Part shown: positions 41,349-51,400 of the stretch, one piece after another
Position numbering within the stretch: the stretch's first letter is position 1
Layout: each line of letters begins with the position of its first letter
NCBI RefSeq assembly: GCF_030863805.1
Contig: NZ_CP132957.1
Span: 2,170,001 to 2,234,000 of the forward strand
Reading direction: 5' to 3'
DNA: 64,000 nt
Origin: Kineothrix sp. MB12-C1
GTDB taxonomy: Bacteria > Bacillota > Clostridia > Lachnospirales > Lachnospiraceae
Notes under the pieces: model-generated
The model's input: only the letters and a program-made list of their open reading frames with translations
The model's database searches: none
What the model was told of the DNA's origin: nothing
Position numbers and translations under genes: made by a program

Positions 41349-41992
41349 AATATATTATTGACTCGGCAAATGAAGAGCAAATTGTTCACGCTTTGCAGCT
41401 TGGGGCATGCGGAGTTACGGCGAATCCGACAATGTATAAGAACAATGGGGTAAATTTCTACCGGTTCCTGAAAAAGTATTCCCCTGATAATTTGGAATTC
41501 TTAAGCGGAGAGGTCATGGGTGATACTTTCGAAGAGATGAAAGCGGAGGCAGAAAAGATAGCCAATATTAATAAGGATATCGTGATCAAGATTAATTTTT
41601 CCCAGGAAGGATTGATGCTGTGTAAATATCTGAACGGTGTGGGGATAAAATCGGCGATAACTTTGATTTTCAGCGTTTCTCAGGTTGTTGCTGCCATTAA
41701 CGCAGGGGCTTCCTATATATTTCCGTTTGTAGGAAGAAATGATGAGAACGGGTATAATGGATTGGAAATAGTATCTCAGATTCAACAGATGATTCATAGA
41801 AATAGGATGAACACGAAGGTCGTAGCAGCTTCGATTAAAAATATATATCAATTGGAGCAGTTGGCGCTTGCCGATATTGACTATGCGGCGATTCCCTATG
41901 ATCTGTTTGTAAAGTCACTGAAACATTCTCTGACTGAGAGTGGTCTACAGACGTTTCGAAAGGATTGGGAGCAAGTGGATAAAATTCTATAG
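41345..41992 (+). CDS. Transaldolase family, fructose-6-phosphate aldolase-like
   Basis: A 215-residue class I aldolase of the small transaldolase (FSA/TalC) type: MKYIIDSANEEQI start, GVTANPTMYKNNG, the Schiff-base lysine K82 in DIVIKINFSQEG, and the later AASIKNIYQLEQL. Small family members cleave fructose-6-phosphate or transfer dihydroxyacetone. Position after a Cof phosphatase and near a PTS and epimerase suggests a role in a sugar-phosphate route. A strong terminator follows at 42001. Confidence 0.9.
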   Translation: MKYIIDSANEEQIVHALQLGACGVTANPTMYKNNGVNFYRFLKKYSPDNLEFLSGEVMGDTFEEMKAEAEKIANINKDIVIKINFSQEGLMLCKYLNGVGIKSAITLIFSVSQVVAAINAGASYIFPFVGRNDENGYNGLEIVSQIQQMIHRNRMNTKVVAASIKNIYQLEQLALADIDYAAIPYDLFVKSLKHSLTESGLQTFRKDWEQVDKIL

Positions 41993-42000
41993 TTTCATTA

Positions 42001-42025
42001 ATAAGGCTGCAATTTGCAGCCTTAT
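42001..42025 (+). terminator. Aldolase operon terminator
   Basis: Perfect 10-base inverted repeat ATAAGGCTGC/GCAGCCTTAT (42001-42010/42016-42025), loop AATTT, T/A-rich after. Confidence 0.75.
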
Positions 42026-42207
42026 ATAAATTGTATGGAAATTTGTTAAATTCCGTTTATAAAAGAGTATGGAAATCAGCCTTCTTATTCTTAGTGTGAT
42101 TGCACTAGACATGAGGAAAAATGCATAATATAATAAATCAAACTATTGAGGAATGGCTAGCGGAAGGTTATAACTACTGTTTATAATTAATGGAGGAATC
42201 ATAACAC

Positions 42208-43101
42208 ATGGAAATGATGAAATTATCGGAGAAGCTATCTCTTTCTAGGATCATACAGGGATTCTGGCGATTGGAAAGCTGGAACATGACAACAAAAGAA
42301 CTGGTAGATTACATGAATTCCTGTATCGAAAGAGAAGTGACAAGCTTTGATACGGCAGAGATTTACTCAGGAACCCAGTGCGAAACATGGATGGGAGAGG
42401 CTTTTGCAGCGGATAAAAGCATTCGAAACAGGGTTCAACTTGTGTCGAAGACAGGAATCTTTCAACAGAAAACCGGTGGTAAGACTTTTGGGTATTATAA
42501 TACATCCTATGAAAGAGTGATGCGTTCCTGCAAGGAGAGTCTACATCGTTTGCAGACGGATTATATTGATTTATATTTGATTCACAGAGAAGATCCTTGC
42601 TTCGACCCATGGGAGACGGCTAGAGCTCTTAAAGATTTGAAGAAAGAAGGATTGGTCAGGGAAGTGGGCGTATCCAATTTCGACCCGTTTAAGTTCGATG
42701 CTTTGAATAAAGCTATGGAAGGAGAGCTGGTAACGAATCAAATTGAGTGGAATCCGGTATGCTTTGAACATTTTGACACTGGCTTGATGGACTATCTTAC
42801 GGTGAATAGAATTCATCCTATGATTTGGTCGCCGCTTGCCGGAGGAAGGCTTTTTACAGGAAAAGATGAATATTCTGTAAAAGCGATGACAAAGATAAGA
42901 GAGATTGCTGAAAGGCATAAAGAGGAACCGGATACGATTGTCTATGCATGGCTGATGTATCACCCGGTAGGTGCGATGCCGATTATAGGAAGCAGTAAGG
43001 CGGAGAGACTCGACCTTGCCATAAAGGCACTGGATGTAAAGCTTGAGCATTATGAGTGGTATGAGATATATGCGGCAAGCGGACAGCAGGTATTGCGTTA
43101 A
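42208..43101 (+). CDS. Aldo/keto reductase
   Basis: A 297-residue NADP(H)-dependent oxidoreductase of the YdhF-like AKR group. Catalytic tetrad: D in [11 protein letters not shown] in AEIYSG, K in LVSKTGIF, H in [12 protein letters not shown] site near the end: [25 protein letters not shown] precedes ATG 42208. Single gene between two terminators; substrate unknown. The 215-base gap before it has no clear gene. Confidence 0.93.
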   Translation: MEMMKLSEKLSLSRIIQGFWRLESWNMTTKELVDYMNSCIEREVTSFDTAEIYSGTQCETWMGEAFAADKSIRNRVQLVSKTGIFQQKTGGKTFGYYNTSYERVMRSCKESLHRLQTDYIDLYLIHREDPCFDPWETARALKDLKKEGLVREVGVSNFDPFKFDALNKAMEGELVTNQIEWNPVCFEHFDTGLMDYLTVNRIHPMIWSPLAGGRLFTGKDEYSVKAMTKIREIAERHKEEPDTIVYAWLMYHPVGAMPIIGSSKAERLDLAIKALDVKLEHYEWYEIYAASGQQVLR

Positions 43102-43117
43102 TATTTTATTATAAGGA

Positions 43118-43160
43118 CTCTGTTTCAATGATTGATCATTGGAACAGGGGCTTTTGTTTT
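43118..43160 (+). terminator. Terminator after the aldo/keto reductase gene
   Basis: Arms pair over 43118-43132 and 43135-43149 (several G.U), followed by CTTTTGTTTTT. The loop in vivo must open the innermost pairs. Confidence 0.8.
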
Positions 43161-43171
43161 TCTGGAAAAAA

Positions 43172-43225
43172 TTTAATACAAATATATAATAGAAAACTTC
43201 GTTCCTATTATATATTTGTATTAAA
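43172..43225. promoter_or_regulatory. Perfect 21-base palindrome upstream of the chemoreceptor gene
   Basis: Arms 43172-43192 and 43205-43225 are exact inverted repeats with a 12-base spacer that can itself form AAC-TTC-GTT. The element lies between the terminator and the chemoreceptor ribosome site. It could be an operator, a stable leader hairpin or a site-specific recombination site. Confidence 0.85.
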
Positions 43226-43280
43226 ATGTGATAAAATTAATTCAACAAAAGATAAGGACCTTACAAGAGGAGGACGAAAG

Positions 43281-45329
43281 ATGAGATCAATTAGGATAAA
43301 GATGTTGATAACGATTTTGCCAATTATCATTTTAGGTATGCTTTTTCTTATCATTAATAGTATGAGTGCCAGCAAAAGCAGCATCCTACAACAGATGGAT
43401 AAACTGATGGCATCTAATCTGGATAAGGAAATCACAAGTATTAGCAGAGAAATTAGAGAAGTTGAATTGATGGCTAATATGATTACTTCCATGGTATCCA
43501 ACACTTACAATTTTACCGATTTACAAGATTATGAAAAGTTATTGGGAGATATTATAGTCAGTAATAATTTGGCAATGGGAAGCGGTATTTGGTTTGAGCC
43601 GTATGAGTACGATGCCGGAGAAAAATATGTAGGTCCTTATATTTACAAAGATGGGGATGGTATAGCAGTAACCTATGAATACAGTAATGAAAGTTATGAC
43701 TATTTTTCTTATGAGTGGTATAAAAATGCCAGTGCTTCCGATGGAAAAGCAATATTCACACAACCGTACTATGATGAAACATTAGGAGTCACAATGTCCT
43801 CCTGTACAGTCCCTCTGAAGACTCCAAATGGTAAATTCATCGGTGCGGTTACCGTAGATATTGAGCTTTCTTCCCTTCAGAATCTAGTGAAAGCCGCTAA
43901 GGTAGGTGAAGGGGGACATGCGTTCTTGGTGGATGAGTCCGGTATTTTCCTCTCCAGCCAGGATGATAATAAGGTGATGGCTCAGAAGATTCAGGAAGAA
44001 GCTAATCCGTCGATCGCACAACTCGGTCGAAGGATGCTGACAGAAGAGGAAGGAGACGGATTCTACACGGAAGATGGAGAAGTTCATCATGTATATTTCA
44101 AGGCGATACCCGGACTTAATTGGGTATTGGCGATGGAGATACCTGAGAAAGAATTGATTGCGCCGGTAGAAAGTCTGACTCTTCGTATGGCAGTTATTAG
44201 TGTGATATCTATTATTATTTGTTTTATAGTAGTTCTGTTCATGGTTGGCAGACTGAGTGCTAATCTAAAGAAGGTGAACCATTTTGCAGGTATTTTAGCT
44301 CAAGGGGATCTTACAAAAGATGGACCTGTTATTAAGGGAAGAGATGAACTCAATCAGCTAAGTACTTCTCTTAACAATATGTTCAGAAATAATAAACTTA
44401 TAATTTCTAAGATTGCGGATAGCTCAGAGCGGTTAACTGATACCGGTTCTAATTTGATTCAGGCGTCGGAAGAGCTCGCGGAGCAATTTAAAAATATTGC
44501 CGGCATTATGAATATCGTAAATGATAATATGATGTCTTCCAGTGCTTCCACGGAGGAGGTAAATGCCTCGGTAGAAGAGGTGAATTCTTCCGCCAATGTT
44601 CTGTTGGCGGAAACGGAAAGAAGCAACGAGCTTGCGGGGGAAATTGGGCAGCGCGCAGCAAAGATCAAAGAGAATAGTAATTCTTCCTATCAGAAGGCCA
44701 CAGATATGTCGAAGGTCTATGAAAGAGAACTTTCTCAGAGCATGGAGAATGCGAAAGTTGTAGAATCCGTAAGTGTGCTGGCGAATGTGATTTCGGAAAT
44801 TGCAGATCAAATTAATCTCCTATCTCTCAATGCGGCCATTGAAGCAGCGCGTGCCGGAGAGCAGGGAAGAGGATTCGCGGTAGTGGCAGGGGAAATCGGT
44901 AAGTTGGCCGGGGAGACTGCGTCAGCAGTCGGAGAAATCCAAGATACGACTGGGAAGATAGAAGAAGCCTTTCGTCTATTGATTCATACTGCGAACGAGT
45001 TGCTGCGGTTCATTACGGAAACAGTAGCTCCCGATTATGAAGGCTTTGTTCATTCAGCGCATCAATATGAAGAGGATGCAGGAAAGATCAAGGAATTCTC
45101 AGAAAAGATATCCGAGATGTCTACAGGAATAGAACATATTATTGGTGAAGTGAGCCAAGCGATACAAAGTATTGCTTATTCCGCGCAGAATACTTCGGAT
45201 AGCAGCGGTAAGATTATGGATGCTATTTCTGTTATGGAAACGACGATGCAGGAAGTGGAAGATATGTCAAGAGAACAGAATGAGATGGCAGATCAGCTTC
45301 ATGATGTGGTGAATAAGTTCAAATTATAG
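43281..45329 (+). CDS. Methyl-accepting chemotaxis protein with dCache-type sensor
   Basis: A 682-residue transmembrane chemoreceptor. Start ATG 43281 after AGAGGAGG; the frame upstream runs through the palindrome. TM1 is at residues 8-28, an extracellular double-Cache-type domain fills about 45-285 ([14 protein letters not shown], then [18 protein letters not shown]), TM2 is at about 296-315, then a HAMP region and the cytoplasmic hairpin with the tip [23 protein letters not shown]. It senses small ligands outside and controls the CheA kinase. No che genes are adjacent, so it is an orphan receptor gene. Confidence 0.94.
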   Translation: MRSIRIKMLITILPIIILGMLFLIINSMSASKSSILQQMDKLMASNLDKEITSISREIREVELMANMITSMVSNTYNFTDLQDYEKLLGDIIVSNNLAMGSGIWFEPYEYDAGEKYVGPYIYKDGDGIAVTYEYSNESYDYFSYEWYKNASASDGKAIFTQPYYDETLGVTMSSCTVPLKTPNGKFIGAVTVDIELSSLQNLVKAAKVGEGGHAFLVDESGIFLSSQDDNKVMAQKIQEEANPSIAQLGRRMLTEEEGDGFYTEDGEVHHVYFKAIPGLNWVLAMEIPEKELIAPVESLTLRMAVISVISIIICFIVVLFMVGRLSANLKKVNHFAGILAQGDLTKDGPVIKGRDELNQLSTSLNNMFRNNKLIISKIADSSERLTDTGSNLIQASEELAEQFKNIAGIMNIVNDNMMSSSASTEEVNASVEEVNSSANVLLAETERSNELAGEIGQRAAKIKENSNSSYQKATDMSKVYERELSQSMENAKVVESVSVLANVISEIADQINLLSLNAAIEAARAGEQGRGFAVVAGEIGKLAGETASAVGEIQDTTGKIEEAFRLLIHTANELLRFITETVAPDYEGFVHSAHQYEEDAGKIKEFSEKISEMSTGIEHIIGEVSQAIQSIAYSAQNTSDSSGKIMDAISVMETTMQEVEDMSREQNEMADQLHDVVNKFKL

Positions 45330-45362
45330 TATATACCGTACCACAAAGGAACTAAGAGAGTA

Positions 45363-45411
45363 AGTCGGAAACCTGATTTTGTCCTTTAAGGATAAAATCA
45401 GGTTTCCGGCT
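45363..45411 (+). terminator. Long terminator hairpin after the chemoreceptor gene
   Basis: A 23-base stem (45363-45385 with 45389-45411, few G.U) followed by TTTATGCCTTTTTC. It separates the chemoreceptor gene from a degenerate gene on the other strand. Confidence 0.85.
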
Positions 45412-45757
45412 TTATGCCTTTTTCTTAATTGGATGACGAATGACTGTTTTCCACTTTTCCGGGGCAACTTTTCTAGGTAACTTTTTCTTTTTTTCTGCAG
45501 CCTGAACCGCCCAATCAAAATTCTCTTTTGTCATAAAATCCGGTAAACGAATAACAGAAATCCAGTTAAGAGAATCCTTGTTTCCATAATCAACACCGTT
45601 AACATTTTCTTGCCACCAAAAGCCTTCTAATGGAGGAACGATATATTCAAAAAAACCTGTAATTTTATAAATCTGTCTTATGGCTCAGTTTCAGAGTATA
45701 AGCAATGGCGTACAAAATACTAATAGCTTGTTGATACTCTCCGCCCTCAATATATTC
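45412..45757 (-). pseudogene. GyrI-like domain protein remnant
   Basis: On the minus strand two frames together give a recognisable GyrI-like (small-molecule-binding) protein: EYIEGGEYQQAISILYAIAY in one frame, then, after a frameshift near 45677, FFEYIVPPLEGFWW, LNWISVIRLPDFMTKENFDW and the end VIRHPIKKKA. The N-terminal part is lost and an in-frame stop precedes the first visible segment. The family normally has about 200 residues; about half remains. It is a decayed gene next to the island junction. Confidence 0.8.
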
Positions 45758-45829
45758 ATGTTATTGTTTTTTGCGTAAACAAAGTAAGCCGGAAAATATC
45801 CCAATATGTTGGATTTTTGGTTTAGCTCT

Positions 45830-46066
45830 TTATTTATTTTTTGTTTTTATATGTAGCATAAGGGATAATATTAAACATATTACAGTTGGCGGTAAAAACA
45901 ATATGCTGTGAATAAAAGCATCAACATCAGCACCTGCAGAAGCATATGGGCTATATTGTTGAATATTGTAAATATAAAATAGACCACCAAAATAACACAT
46001 TAATAATATGATGCCAATTCCAAGTAAAAGCCATACTCCAATATGTTTCTTCATTTCCAACTTCAT
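45830..46066 (-). CDS. Small membrane protein (78 aa)
   Basis: A 78-residue protein with two membrane helices (VWLLLGIGIILLMCYFGGLFYI and SILFLPPTVICLILSLMLHI) separated by an acidic loop (SAGADVDAF). GGGAGG lies 7 bases before ATG 46066, which decides the start. No family recognised. It stands alone between a decayed gene and the tRNA-Pro fragment. Confidence 0.65.
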   Translation of the reverse strand: MKLEMKKHIGVWLLLGIGIILLMCYFGGLFYIYNIQQYSPYASAGADVDAFIHSILFLPPTVICLILSLMLHIKTKNK

Positions 46067-46146
46067 TTGCTAACCTCCCGGAAAAAATATATAATTTCAA
46101 CCTCTTGTAAAGCGATTACTGTTATTATAGATTATTGGAATACAAA

Positions 46147-46187
46147 AAGAAACAGCTGAATTTCTAAAAGAAATTCAGCTGTTTCTT
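46147..46187 (-). terminator. Terminator next to the tRNA-Pro fragment
   Basis: A perfect 19-base inverted repeat (46147-46165 with 46169-46187) around a three-base loop; on the minus strand a T-run follows (As at 46144-46148). It would end transcription of a tRNA gene on that strand. Confidence 0.85.
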
Positions 46188-46190
46188 TAG

Positions 46191-46233
46191 TCGAAGCGAC
46201 AGGATTCGAACCTGCGACCTCTGCGTCCCGAAC
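46191..46233 (-). other. tRNA-Pro 3' half, left attachment site
   Basis: Read on the minus strand, the sequence begins TTCGGGACGCAGAGGTCGCA and continues through the T-arm GGTTCGAATCC to TGTCGCTTCG, which is the anticodon-loop-to-3'-end half of a tRNA-Pro gene. The 5' half is missing: sequence to the right is unrelated. This is the footprint of an element inserted in the tRNA gene. Confidence 0.8.
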
Positions 46234-46326
46234 TATAGGGTATTAATTCCGTTGGAATCCGTTTTGATTCCTCTAAATCCTTTAAAAGCCTTTTAAAATC
46301 GGTATATTAGACTATTATCAAAGTAA

Positions 46327-46590
46327 TCATTGCATTAATTCAGTAAAAGCAGAAATAAAAATTTGATCGGATTTGGCTAAACTTTTGGCTAAACATTTGG
46401 GCGTAACATAACCTGTATAATACTTATCAGTAAAATAATATCCGCTTTTTAGACGTTTATCATGCAGCCCATCCCTTGATGATATAATATTTTGCAATCT
46501 AATGGACCTACTTACGGAATTGAACAGAAAAAAATTGAGAATTCGCATAAAATAGAGCATTTTCAGCACGCCCTCTGAAAATGTAATCAT
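46327..46590 (-). CDS. Uncertain small ORF (87 aa)
   Basis: An 87-residue frame whose ATG overlaps the stop of the next gene upstream. Serine- and tyrosine-rich, no recognised motif. It occupies the place between the left attachment site and the first island gene, where integrase genes often end, and could be debris of one. I list it with low confidence because overlap with the upstream gene gives possible coupling. Confidence 0.3.
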   Translation of the reverse strand: MITFSEGVLKMLYFMRILNFFLFNSVSRSIRLQNIISSRDGLHDKRLKSGYYFTDKYYTGYVTPKCLAKSLAKSDQIFISAFTELMQ

Positions 46591-48041
46591 AAATATGGGG
46601 TGAATTCTCTCTGCCTTTGCATAGTAACAGATTTAGATATTTCAGACATACGATTTCTTTCTTCTTGGGTTATCCATTTCCCTTTTAATTTTAATGATGT
46701 AAATAATTTCATAAATTCTTTTTTAATTCGCTCTTCCGAACTAAATAACAGGGATTCACACATATTATAAAAAAAAGTATCTGCTAACGGTTTGTAACCA
46801 ATGTCTGATATTTCTGTTTTATCACTCCAATTAGACTTTCTTATTACTTGAGGTAATTTAACATAATATTTTTGTTGTGTATTTTCATCAATGTCAATAC
46901 CCAATCCAACACTATCTATAATATTTTTCATACGCGTGTATAACGCATTGAAATTTTTAGGATTCTTTTCTATAGATATCTTAGGTAAATCAAATTTATT
47001 AAAACGGTATTCTTTCTTGGTTAAACAATGACAACCTATTTCTTTCATAAATTCTTTACAGGTAATGAGGAACGTTAGAGAATAAACATAATCTTGATTT
47101 TCTAATAAAAATCTAATTGTATTTCCATTTATACCTATAAATTTAATATCATTATCTTGGAGATGTTGGCTAAAATCAGGAATATGTTCTTCTACATAAT
47201 CTTTATTATATGCATACATCAATGTATCTAAGGAAAACATTCCATTATTCTTCATTACACTTTCCCAAATATATTGATTTTCATTTTTTAACCATTCAGA
47301 CATTTTCCTATTACATGCCAACTTATTTCTCTTGTTGGCTTTATAAAATTCCTTCGCTTTTACTTGATAAGTATCTAATTTCTTTTTTATAGTAAAATAG
47401 CTAGTTATTATTTCCTCTTTATTACCTCCGACTTTTATATATGATGTTCTTAAAAAATTAATTTCGTAAAGTAAAGTATTAATAGTATCATATAAATTAT
47501 AGGGTAAAAGTATATCCAATTCTTTAAACCACATTTCTACATTTTTAATATAATCCACATTATCAATATCTATTTCTTCAAACTCTATTCTTCTCACTTG
47601 CTCATTATGATGCTTAATCTGTTCATTTAAAGAGCGTCTAATATTTGAAAAATTTTCGATTCCTTTAAATCCATTAATACACTCAGAGCCCACATTTAAT
47701 TCTCTATCATTATTTTTATTATGTATAAAGAAAACAAATTTATTTATTCTTCCACATAGTTGACATCTAGTTTCTTTTACAGCAATATCGCTATGTCCTA
47801 CACTTGACCATTCATTTTTTATTTCATCAACAAGCATTTTTTTACTAGTCAAGAGTACAGTTCTGGATTTAGAATCAAAAATATTATTTTTTTCAAATTC
47901 ATCATAGCTTAACGTTTGATATGTATCCAAAACATTAAATAAGTTTCCATATACATCTATATCCTTACATGTTTCACTATTTTTAATTAATACCATTTCC
48001 TTTTTATTAATTATAAGTCTATTACTTGTTCTTTTCCCCAT
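46587..48041 (-). CDS. Uncharacterised island protein with CxxC motif (484 aa)
   Basis: A 484-residue protein. I start at ATG 48039-48041 (MGKRTSNRLIINKKE), with GGGAG 5 bases upstream. Residues 90-125 have CQLCGRINKFVFFIHNK, then a later Cys in NVGSECINGF, a three-cysteine pattern suggesting a small metal site. The rest is helical with many Asn, Lys and Ile. The gene is much more AT-rich than Region 2 genes, in line with transfer. A promoter candidate on the minus strand is TTGACT (48116-48111) and TACTAT (48093-48088), 17 bases apart. Function unknown; its island context suggests defence or mobility. Confidence 0.75.
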   Translation of the reverse strand: MGKRTSNRLIINKKEMVLIKNSETCKDIDVYGNLFNVLDTYQTLSYDEFEKNNIFDSKSRTVLLTSKKMLVDEIKNEWSSVGHSDIAVKETRCQLCGRINKFVFFIHNKNNDRELNVGSECINGFKGIENFSNIRRSLNEQIKHHNEQVRRIEFEEIDIDNVDYIKNVEMWFKELDILLPYNLYDTINTLLYEINFLRTSYIKVGGNKEEIITSYFTIKKKLDTYQVKAKEFYKANKRNKLACNRKMSEWLKNENQYIWESVMKNNGMFSLDTLMYAYNKDYVEEHIPDFSQHLQDNDIKFIGINGNTIRFLLENQDYVYSLTFLITCKEFMKEIGCHCLTKKEYRFNKFDLPKISIEKNPKNFNALYTRMKNIIDSVGLGIDIDENTQQKYYVKLPQVIRKSNWSDKTEISDIGYKPLADTFFYNMCESLLFSSEERIKKEFMKLFTSLKLKGKWITQEERNRMSEISKSVTMQRQREFTPYL

Positions 48042-48452
48042 ATTTTCTCCCTGACCTTTATCCGCAAACAAGTGTTCTATATTATATATAGTATAAAATT
48101 CGCTTATAAAAGTCAATGTTTTTAAGATACAAGAAAACTAGCATCTAAAGAATTAATAGCATCAACCAAAATATAATGCTGCACCTTGACTACTGCTCAC
48201 TTAGCTTGGTTGATACTTCTAATATTTCCAAATAAATACTGTCTTTTTCTTGTGGGCATAGTAAATATATTTCTTTTACATAAATACTGATTTTTATGGA
48301 TTTTTATAATGTGGACACCGTGGAAAATAGATTTTTGAGTTTAATCAAGAGTATTCTTACAATCCACCAAAACAAAGTGCTTAGTTTAAACATTATGGGA
48401 ATATGTTCTGTTCTTTATCCTAAAAGAAATGCCAAAGCGAAGCAAGTTTTTG
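48042..48452. other. Gap between island genes
   Basis: No supported gene. It holds a promoter candidate for the gene to the left and an inverted repeat ATCAACCAA/TTGGTTGAT (48161-48169 and 48206-48214). The gap ends at the stop codon of the giant gene. Confidence 0.4.
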
Positions 48453-51400
48453 TCAACTTTCTTCTGTCAAAGGAGGGTATGGTTCAATTGAAGTAATATA
48501 ATAAATCTCCAGATCACTTAAGACCACCTTTAACCAACTTTCATTACAAATCCACCTAAAAAGGATTGGTTGCCGAATAAAAGCCTCTTGCCTAGCTTCC
48601 CGATCAGGTGATACTATGCGTTCAAACCATAACACTTCACGCTCATATTGATCTATCCAAATGTATGGATTACCTTGCTTAGGATGACATGCAAATATTT
48701 TACGCCATATAGACGCTGGTGCCATTTGGCAGTTTCCAAAGAGCAGTTTTTGGCATCCGCCAACTCGATTAAATAGACTAACTCCGCCAATACCCAGAGT
48801 TGAGCTATGAGTTTCATCTATTGATCCTTCGCAAGCAAGTAGGCCGAAATTTCCAATACACCAATCAAATTCTTGTCTGTGGCTCCTGCTAAATGGGAAA
48901 TCAATTTTAGACGACTTAATATATATTGCCCCTCCTTCATGACCCCACGGATACCACAGGCTTGCAGCGAGTAATACATTGCCTTCCGTTATGTGTGCAT
49001 GTGCAATATCATGTAGTTGTTCGTTATATAATCCACTTTCTTTTTCTCCGTTATATGTGATGGGTATATCAGGAAACCATTCTTTATTAAAATCAATTAA
49101 CGGCATTTCCGTCAAGATGAAAGGATCTTCCACCGGAAGTAATCGGGCTTTTTTGCATATCAAAGGAATGGATGCCCATTGTCCAGCTTTATCTTTACCA
49201 TAAAGAATTTCCCCCGGCTGCATGTTGATGGTGGGAATTTTACTATCGCCCACTTCGCCATAGCGATCTTCAACATAATTTTCTAACGGAGATATCTGGA
49301 AAATATATCTGCGAATTGAGTCAATTAGTGCACTCTTTTCGCAATCTTCGACCAGTGAAAGAAATCGTTCATAATAGCTATCATCTTCCACTATTCCGCT
49401 TGTCGGGAGCGTGTGATTGATAGTCGGAGCATTGTAGGAAATTACTTCTGAATATACTTCTTCCAAATTCAAATGAAGCAGGATACTGTGCAAATAATAC
49501 TTTCTGGATAGCTCTGCACAGGCATCATACATGTTCTGCAGTATGCCGCGTAAACTTTCCGTGCAAATCCCGTCCGATGCCCATCTTGCAATAACAATCA
49601 ACAGGCATTCTTCTTGATTTAGGGAGAATGCAGCCCAACTCTCAGCGATGATATCCATAACACGCGGAAACTGTTTGCCTAACAGACAGATGGCGTATAT
49701 TGCTGACTCCATCTTTCTGGCATTCTGAGTATCTATCTGCTCTAACAGAATATAAAGTGCCAGTTCTGAAACAGTCTTTGGTGTAGAGAATAGCGATACG
49801 GACTTTTCCTGATCGAGTGTCACTTCAAGATGATTGTTTCCTGTAACCCATAATTCCTGTGTTTGAAGTTCTGCTTCAAGCAACGTCTGCATTTTGGCTG
49901 TGTCGTTTTTGTAATTTAACTTGAAAAGCAGCTGCATATTACGTGAGGAAATCTGATATTCATAGTCTGCTAATTGAGCTCTAATACAGCATGCTAGTGC
50001 CCAGAATGCTTCACTTCCCATTTCGGAAAGAAGTGAGCTAATTACAAAATCATACCTATCATATGTCCACTCCTTACCCTGAAGATAATGGCAAATAATA
50101 CGTAAAAAACTTTTGAGGTTTTCACGACGTTCAGTATCAATAGACAGTATTTTTTTGAATACTACACAAAAATGGTCTATAGGATTTTTCGATGTTTTTA
50201 AGCTGGAAAGTAGTTCTAACGATTCCTCTATTGAAATATCGGCATATTGAACTTGTATAGCACTGATATCCTCGGCATATCGTACAGAATAATCATCTGA
50301 ATCAGTTTTCCGATCAGATCTTTTTGATAGATGTTCAATAATTGCCACCCATTGCGGCGTTATCATTTTTGCTTTTGAAGCAAAATCAACATTTAATGCT
50401 GTTGCCTTCTCTTGGCACGCATCATAAATGCATTTGGATCCACTCCGATCCTCCTGTTTATACCACGAATGCATTCCACAGCTTAGTATCCAAATCGCTT
50501 CTAAATCCGCTTCACTGTCGACATTATGGGTGAGCTCAAAAAGAGAATGGTATATCTGGTTGGGGTTCATCTTAAATTCATCGTCCCAATTGCACAATTC
50601 CCAATAATCGATTATGCCACATTTTACAGCAGCTTTCGTAATGTTGTTGCAGATTTCATAGGCTGCATGATTACTTGACAATTCAGCTATTCTAGATTGT
50701 CTATACAGATTTGCACCAAGGTCTTTCCACCTGCGGGGGTCGACTTCAGCAATAATATTGAAGCAATCAGACGGGCCATGCATTGCATATTCTTCATAAC
50801 TCGTGTAACCAACGACATCCCACTTAAGCTGTGAGGTGAACCTACACATCATTTCCGGTTCTACTAGTTCACCATATGGGCGAAATCGAGCATGCATATC
50901 AACTTTATTTTCTTCCAAGCTTATTTTGCAGCAGTTTTCGCCATACAGAGCATGTATATATTCAATAATAATGTCAAGCCGTTTGAACTGTTGAAGATAG
51001 TCCAGAATATACGTCTTATAATACATGCCCAGATGATCAATGTCGAATAAGCTCACTTGTAGCGTAGAGATGAACCATGCTTCATTGTTAAAGGCCTTAG
51101 CCGCAGGACTATTAAGCAAAGTATAAAGCAGAAATCTGCGTGCCTTTGAATAATCGAGCGAACGCCACAAATGTGCAGATAAAAGCCATTCTGAACATCC
51201 GGCAAATGCATTGGAGTTTGGTGCACTATCCCAGTAGTATTTACCCAGCAGACATGCCACCCTAACAATAAAAGATGCTTGGCTTTTCTCTGTTTTATTT
51301 CCCTCAAGCTCCAAGCAATACTTTGCCGAATGTTCAATCAAAATGTCATCTTCAACGTCTTTTTCGATACATCCAAGTAAAAATGCTCTTAACACAAGTG

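Noticed and set aside
45324-45518. A 64-residue gene on the minus strand
   Set aside because: It overlaps the GyrI-like remnant in another frame and runs into the terminator; the remnant explains the coding signal.
46191-46233. A complete functional tRNA-Pro gene
   Set aside because: Only the half from the anticodon loop to the 3' end is present; no D-arm or 5' acceptor strand follows on the right.
48296-48496. A plus-strand ORF of 66 residues
   Set aside because: It overlaps the end of the giant gene, lacks a ribosome site and resembles nothing.
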